From: Temnopleurus reevesii
Lineage: Eukaryota > Echinodermata > Echinoidea > Temnopleuroida > Temnopleuridae
Assembly: GCA_036244855.1 (NCBI GenBank)
Contig: BQKZ01007798.1
Span: 29,700-39,996, forward strand
Length of the DNA: 10,297 bases
Reading direction: 5' to 3'
The notes under the pieces are model-generated. The model ran no database searches. It saw nothing but the letters and a program-made list of their open reading frames with translations, and was not told the DNA's origin. The position numbers and the translations under genes were made by a program. How positions within the stretch are numbered: position 1 is the first letter of the stretch; each line of letters begins with the position of its first letter. Shown here in pieces: positions 6,241-10,297 of this stretch.

Positions 6241-6498
6241 CAAATGCAAATAGTAATTTATTACTAGAGTTAACCTAAAATTGTACAATAAAATAGTCAT
6301 TGATAATTAGGAAGTAAGAATACTAAATTCACATTACTGATACATATATGGATTAAAAAGCAAAATGTAATAATGGTCATGTGCCAGAGTGGTTACAATT
6401 GAATTACTGTAGTGAGAATTATTTGACGAGGTAGTTTTTTTTGTATAGTTTATTAAACGAGTGAATAGATCGGGAATTGTGTATAGGACAGTCCGCTA
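6241..6498. other. Gene-free AT-rich stretch
   Basis: No open frame of note and no repeat partner seen within the window. A perfect 14-base palindrome, CGGAGTAGACTCCG with a TA-containing centre, follows at 6499-6512. Confidence 0.5.
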
Positions 6499-6502
6499 CG
6501 GA

Positions 6503-6742
6503 GTAGACTCCGTCGCGGCTAAAACAAGCCCTTCTCATCCGATAAGGATCAAACTAATGAATCATGTAACAACATCCAACAGCAAACCGCTTTGACTGGA
6601 GTGATTAATCGTCGTATGTTTGCAGCTAAAATTAGGTCATTATTCACACCAGTGCAACTGACACGGTCTCGCTAAATTACATCTTAGATCACTTCGTAGT
6701 CCAGTCAGAAATTGGTTAGATGTCTGTCTCGAAGTATGAACA
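6503..6742 (+). repeat. 240-bp tandem duplication, copy 1 (uninterrupted)
   Basis: Runs from GTAGACT through GGCTAAAACAAGCCCTTCT to GTCTGTCTCGAAGTATGAACA. It matches 6801-7150 at about 94% by eye, once the 111-bp insertion in that copy is removed. A separator of ~58 bases (6743-6800) lies between the copies. At its 3' end GTCTGTCT (6722-6729) is the exact inverse of AGACAGAC (6743-6750), giving an 8-bp stem across the copy boundary. No frame is kept open. Confidence 0.92.
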
Positions 6743-6800
6743 AGACAGACCAAGGCTTCGTAACATAAAATAGACACAATTAATATCTTGATGTACTTGG

Positions 6801-7150
6801 TAGACTGGCTAAAACAAGCCCTTCTGATCTGATAAGGATCAAACTAATGAATCATGTAACGACAGCCAACAGCAAACCGCTTTGACTGGAGTGATTAATC
6901 GCCGTATGTTTGCAGCTAAAATTAGGTCATTATTCACACCCGTGTAACTGACACAGTCTCGCTAAATTACGTCTTTTGGCCGAATCACACCGTTTCGTGT
7001 TTGGCCTGCATCGGCCTAGCGTTTTTGAACATTAGAATCCCTCCTCGAGCGCACATCGTACGCGAATCAGACGGTGCATTAAAATTACATCTTAGATCAC
7101 CTCGTACTCCAGTCAGAAATTGGTCAGATGTCTGTCTCGAAGTATGAACA
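6801..7150 (+). repeat. 240-bp tandem duplication, copy 2 (interrupted)
   Basis: Partner of 6503-6742. The sequence is collinear from TAGACTGGCTAAAACAAGCC up to GCTAAATTAC (6970), and then resumes at ATCTTAGATCACCTCG (from 7089) after an insertion. It ends with the same CGAAGTATGAACA as copy 1. Confidence 0.92.
6964..7088. mobile_element. 111-bp insertion with 7-bp target-site duplication
   Basis: Copy 1 of the tandem pair reads CTAAATTACATCTTAG without a break. In copy 2, AAATTAC occurs twice (6964-6970 and 7082-7088), flanking 111 bases (6971-7081) that begin GTCTTTTGGCCGAATCAC and end CGAATCAGACGGTGCATTA. The duplicated flank and the empty site in copy 1 together show a recent transposition-like insertion. 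The ends do not form good inverted repeats (only CACCGT near the left against ACGGTG near the right). The insert is CpG-richer than its surroundings and has no poly-A tail. A short non-autonomous DNA element is my best guess; a 5'-truncated SINE is less likely. Confidence 0.85.
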
Positions 7151-7424
7151 TGAGAAAAAACATTAAAGTGAGAGCTCTCAATCTAATATAATCTTTTATT
7201 TGACCCACTAGCACTCAGTGGACATTAATAATTTAGCACTGATTTGGGCTACACGAGAAAAGTGTAAAAACATCATCATGAAGGAATTAGATTAATTTTG
7301 ATGACATTATAGTTATCACAAATATTCCGAGGCTGAAAATATACATTTTGCTCTGTCTCAGTGTTAGATTAAGTCAATTTAATTACTTGCTTGACTGTGT
7401 TGTTTTAAGGATTTTCTGCATGTT
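7151..7424. other. Gene-free stretch
   Basis: No gene, RNA or repeat that I can support. Composition is AT-rich with stops in all frames. Confidence 0.5.
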
Positions 7425-7520
7425 CAGGGGCCTGTAATCCTGGTAATGTAAACATGATTGCGATAAATTGCAAATCTTTAGTATATGATTTTCATGATGA
7501 GTGATATCAATCGTACGATC
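7425..7520. mobile_element. Degenerate relative of the downstream foldback element
   Basis: CAGGGGCCTGTAAT (7425) resembles the end of the MITE at 7534-7675. GCGATAAATTGCAAATCTTTAGTATATGATTTTC parallels that element's interior, where the match is ATTGCAAACTTTAGTACATTATTTGCC. GATATCAATCG near the end mirrors its CGATTGATAT. The right terminus is not recognisable. I infer an older, decayed copy lying beside the intact one. Confidence 0.45.
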
Positions 7521-7533
7521 GAATGTTTTGGGG

Positions 7534-7675
7534 GACCTGGGCCCCGTAACAAAAAGGTTTGCGATTAATCGCTATTTGATTTTGCAATCGATTGCAAACT
7601 TTAGTACATTATTTGCCATAGACTTGCGATTGATATAGCAATTAATCGCAAACCTTTATGTTACGGGGCCCTGGT
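7534..7675. mobile_element. Foldback MITE with GACC-GGGCCCCGTAAC ends
   Basis: The left end, GACCTGGGCCCCGTAACA onward (7534-7574), is the near-exact reverse complement of the right end, which finishes in TTACGGGGCCCTGGTC (7636-7675). The paired arms of about 40 bases also share AAAGGTTTGCGATTAATNGCTAT. The ~60-base centre contains the perfect 18-base palindrome TTTGCAATCGATTGCAAA (7581-7598). There is no coding capacity and no convincing target-site duplication at the outer edge. This is the form of a non-autonomous DNA transposon. I cannot assign the superfamily from the ends alone. Confidence 0.88.
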
Positions 7676-8395
7676 CGTTGTCCACTGTCAGGGGACTGTA
7701 GTAGTAAGGAAAGGGATGATTGTTCAATGTCTGCTTCTGATGTATTCAGATTGAGGACAGATAAATCTCACAGAGGATTAAACTGAACTAATCACCCACT
7801 GACAGTCTAGACAGGCGATTTGCGGATTTAGTTTGTGCCTCAGGGAAAATATGATTTATATAAATATTGGGGCAAATTTGGCCTTACTTTAGTGACATAT
7901 GCAGAGTCTTTGATGTAGTATGGAAATGTACTTTGTAAAAAAAAAGAAAAAAAGTCTGGCTTAGAAAAGTGAAAATGGCCCCTGGATATGTGGCCTAATG
8001 GAATTTTTGTCTTTTTTCTGCATAGAATAATAATAACCTTATATTTCCCATATTGATATGATTGTGTCTTGTAACATCTCGTGAAAATATCATAAGATAC
8101 CATTTAAAATGTAAAGCGACACATTTGCTATTAGAGGCAGGTTTATAAATCCCTTTCTCCAGAAACACAAATAAAAAACAAAGAAAAACAACATATACAT
8201 GATATAAAAGCACGACATCTATTCGGAGAAAATATGTTGGATTGGAACCGCTTTTCAGATCTCGTTGATCTTTATCATCTTTGTACTCCATAAAGAAGAC
8301 GAGCCTATGATGGTTGCATTATTATCAGTGCACGATTGCTTTACTGATTCAATATCACGCATACAGAAGAAACGGAAATCATAAACCCGTGTTTG
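7676..8395. other. Gene-free stretch with chance minus-strand frames
   Basis: Two overlapping minus-strand frames (7840-8103 and 7995-8291, 87 and 98 codons) cover part of this region. They are rich in Phe, Tyr, Lys and Ile as expected from AT-rich DNA, overlap one another in different frames, and show no family motif. I reject both as genes. Nothing else is supportable. Near 8347 GATTCAATATCACGCA begins a CpG-bearing transition into the promoter region. Confidence 0.55.
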
Positions 8396-8412
8396 ATTAA
8401 GAAGCGTGCACT

Positions 8413-8435
8413 TTCAATACCACGCACGTATTGAA
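8413..8435. repeat. 8-bp perfect hairpin upstream of the promoter
   Basis: TTCAATAC (8413-8420) and GTATTGAA (8428-8435) are exact inverted copies around CACGCAC. A related TTCAATATCACGCA lies at 8348, so the motif occurs twice directly and once inverted within 90 bases. It could be a transcription-factor site cluster or a decayed repeat. Confidence 0.55.
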
Positions 8436-8469
8436 TCAATACACCCGTTCATTGTAATCTCGCACGAAG

Positions 8470-8600
8470 TGGTTCAATCACGCGACACACTTATCCCGCG
8501 ACGCTGATTGGTCGATCCGCCCACATCACGTGACGCGGCGCCACCAATTTGTGCGGGCGACAATGTATCGATGATAGTGATTGTGTAATCAATACACAAA
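8470..8600 (+). promoter_or_regulatory. CpG-rich promoter: CCAAT, GC box and E-box
   Basis: CpG dinucleotides are dense between about 8395 and 8620, against an otherwise CpG-poor background. In order the region holds CTGATTGGTC (8504-8513, a CCAAT box on the minus strand), CCGCCC (8517-8522, a GC box), TCACGTGAC (8526-8534, a palindromic E-box of the USF/MITF-TFEB type), GCGGCGCC and a plus-strand CCAAT (8544-8548). CCAAT, GC box and E-box within 45 bases is typical of TATA-less promoters of widely expressed genes. The start site probably lies at 8555-8635 but cannot be fixed. Direction is inferred from the exon and donor downstream; divergent transcription is also possible. Confidence 0.7.
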
Positions 8601-8602
8601 TC

Positions 8603-8668
8603 ATGCCGCGCGAGAGATGTAGAGGTTTGAGAGTGTACTATGACACACACACGCAGCGTGAAATATGA
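8603..8668 (+). CDS. Possible overlapping upstream ORF
   Basis: ATGCCGCGCGAGAGATG opens a 21-codon frame (MPRERCRGLRVYYDTHTQREI) ending at TGA 8666-8668. It overlaps the proposed main start at 8640 in another frame. If transcription begins upstream of 8603 it could dampen translation of the main frame; if it begins later it is irrelevant. Its start context has A at -3 but C at +4. Low confidence. Confidence 0.2.
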   Translation: MPRERCRGLRVYYDTHTQREI

Positions 8669-8727
8669 TGATTATAATGAATTAATTCATCCGCAGAAGA
8701 AAATTAATCAACGCTTCGATATCAAAG
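8640..8727 (+). CDS. First coding exon of an unidentified gene (partial)
   Basis: ATG at 8640 has A at -3. It opens 29 codons plus one base before a strong donor. The product starts MTHTRSVKYDDYNELIHPQ and continues KKINQRFDIK. It is hydrophilic and charged, without signal peptide or membrane segment, so a cytoplasmic or nuclear protein is likely. Reading through the donor gives only 27 more codons to TAA 8808-8810, which look like intron. The support is position just downstream of a CpG-rich promoter, a sound start context, and an open frame that reaches the consensus donor. I do not recognise the family. The alternative is that this exon is untranslated. Later exons are presumably beyond the window. 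Confidence 0.5.
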
Positions 8728-8733
8728 GTGAGG
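8724..8733 (+). other. Consensus 5' splice donor AAAG|GTGAGG
   Basis: The exon would end with G at 8727 (phase 1) and the intron would begin GTGAGG at 8728. This agrees with the metazoan donor consensus (C/A)AG|GT(A/G)AGT at all but the last position. It is the reason for ending the exon here. Confidence 0.6.
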
Positions 8734-10297
8734 AAATACTCGCTCTTGGCCATGTTTCAAATGAACGTGACTGTCAAAGTGAAATTAAAGCATTGGTGAT
8801 TTTTCTTTAATGAAAGTCACCGGGTCACAATGCATGTTTCACTTGTCGTAGATAAAATCATCATTCAGTGAAGGGTATATATATATATATATNTCTAGTT
8901 CAGGCTGGTCAATTGCGTTTGCCCCAGATATGTATTGACAAGTGAATGCAATCAAGACATTAATTACGAGGTACAGGAAAGAAATACATTATTGTAATTT
9001 TGTGTTTTGATATCTAAAAATAGACAGGGATGATGGCCGCTCTGCGTTTCTTGTTATTTTCTTATATCATCCCCTCCCCCAGTCCCCTACACTCCTGAAA
9101 AAAATATTTTATTCACTGTCATCATTATAAAACAGTCATGTTAGAGTCTGAAGTTTATATTATCACATGTTTTTTTTGGTTAATATTAAAATGAAATACA
9201 ACATTTTCTAGTAAAAAATATTGACTAACTAACTAAATAACTAGATTTTGATACTGAACATAATCATCAATGAATCCTTTTCCTAATGCAGGAATAATTG
9301 TTGTGTTATCACATTCTTCTATATTAAGCACCCTCTATACATTTCCACGCTTTCTGTAATGTACTAATCTATTTTCATTTTTCTTTACAATCAATTCTCA
9401 GATTACAAACGATTATATACGGTTATTACATAATAAGCAAACTATTTTAAACTACTTTAAACTATATTAAAACAAAGATCTAAAATGTGTTAACTGCAGT
9501 AGTTTTAGGAACATCAAAAACTGGTAAACAATAATAGAATCAATCATTTCCAACATCAATAATGAAATTGCAATGAAAACGGTGTACATTTCTTCTATCA
9601 ATTAGGGGAAAATGCTTGTGATGTGTAAATTCCTTATTATTGATGACCCCCTTTAATATACCAATCATAGAGTAAAAAAACAATAAGGGAGAACACCGTC
9701 TTTTGCAATGCCACATTTCGATACTTAATTGTGATAACATGCACATAAATCGACAACATACTATACCCTGGTCTGACAAAACCGTTTCGTGACTAAATTC
9801 AAAGACAAGTTACGTAAACTTGCGTTAAAATTCAACTATTGTTCTTACGACGGAGTTTATATCAACATCTTCTTAAACAATCAATCAGGTATACATCTTT
9901 AATCAGTAGTTACTCCCTGGAGAAATTATGGAGAAGTGTAGGGGAGGATTATAATGGTAAAATCACTCCTTCATCAAGGCATGGCTAAGAATACAGGAAT
10001 AAGAGCACCAAAATACTGTGCCAAAGACGCTTGGGGTTATTGCATCGGGTTAAGATAAGACTAGTTGAAAAAAATCCCAAATTGTTTGGGTGTCCAGACC
10101 TTTTTAAAATACGGCTTTTTTTTTAAATATTCAGAAATTTGATTGATAATGGAGCGAAAGTCACAGAATGATTAAAAATTACTTTTCATGCTCCTATATT
10201 ATGTTCATCTAAAATTTTAATTGGATTAAAAAAATGAGGGAAAATGAAAAGAAGTTGAGGTTGGGCCATTCGCAGAGATCGGTGGAGGGCATCCAAG
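8728..10297 (+). other. Probable intron 1 (runs past the window end)
   Basis: About 1.57 kb of AT-rich sequence without CpG clustering or gene-like frames. It holds a TA microsatellite and scattered homopolymers. The minus-strand frame 9540-9779 (79 codons) has no motif and is rejected. TTCGCAG|AG at about 10269-10276 is a possible acceptor, but the bases before it are purine-rich rather than pyrimidine-rich, so I do not call an exon 2. Confidence 0.45.
8876..8892. repeat. TA dinucleotide microsatellite next to an ambiguous base
   Basis: Eight and a half TA units, followed by an N at 8893. The N probably reflects length uncertainty in the repeat. Confidence 0.9.

Noticed and set aside
7840..8291. 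Overlapping minus-strand frames of 87 and 98 codons, one with a hydrophobic stretch
   Set aside because: The hydrophobic run (VYVVFLCFLFVFLEK) comes from low-complexity A-rich sequence. Frames overlap one another, with no start context or homology signal.
8676..8688. ATG-rich segment (ATGATGATTATAATG) in the first exon as an alternative start
   Set aside because: That frame closes at once at AATTAATT, whereas the ATG at 8640 gives a frame reaching the splice donor.
9540..9779. 79-codon minus-strand frame
   Set aside because: No motif and AT-driven composition. It sits in probable intron.
10265..10297. Possible exon 2 beginning after TTCGCAG near 10275; it would continue the frame as K-E-I-G-G-G-H-P
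   Set aside because: The acceptor lacks a pyrimidine tract, and only about 22 bases of the putative exon are inside the window, so it cannot be judged.

Overview
This is eukaryotic, AT-rich, non-coding-dominated DNA, most likely from a marine invertebrate and plausibly an echinoderm such as a sea urchin. That assignment is inference. It rests on the LINE 3' end near 1 kb (a reverse-transcriptase C-terminus of the type WKN.PEDI..FKKL.KTYLF, a GCGCC...GGCGC hairpin tail and an ATT tail), on foldback elements with GGGCCCCGTAAC ends, and on the abundant imperfect tandem duplications. There is no bacterial-style gene arrangement, and no long ORF looks like a gene. The ORFs of 60-117 codons are AT-rich chance frames.

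Layout. 1-102: compound AG/TG microsatellite. 116-2598: a 1.0-1.4 kb unit present twice in tandem; the first copy carries a truncated LINE that the second lacks, so the second copy preserves the empty site. The last ~210 bases of the two copies are almost identical although the rest has diverged, which suggests gene conversion or an assembly problem. 2760-3446: smaller interleaved direct and inverted repeats. 3470-5692: a head-to-tail array of six diverged units of ~190-540 bp. In these units an AATAAA-like motif is followed ~50 bases later by a TATAAATA-like box and, ~30 bases further on, usually by an ATG opening a very short frame. 6127-6240: AT-rich tail, possibly of a minus-strand LINE. 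6503-7151: a ~240-bp tandem pair, the second copy split by a 111-bp insertion with a 7-bp target-site duplication. 7425-7675: one clear foldback MITE and an upstream degenerate relative.

The best evidence for a host gene is at 8400-8730 on the plus strand. A CpG-rich stretch carries a reverse CCAAT box, a GC box and a TCACGTGA E-box, followed by a short open frame (ATG at 8640) that runs into a consensus splice donor (AAAG|GTGAGG, exon end 8727). I read this as promoter plus first exon, with 8728 to the window end as intron 1. The protein family is not recognisable from 29 codons.

No complete gene, structural RNA, CRISPR array or characterised multi-gene system is visible. The most interesting undescribed item is the six-unit array with its recurring TATA-like box and micro-ORF.
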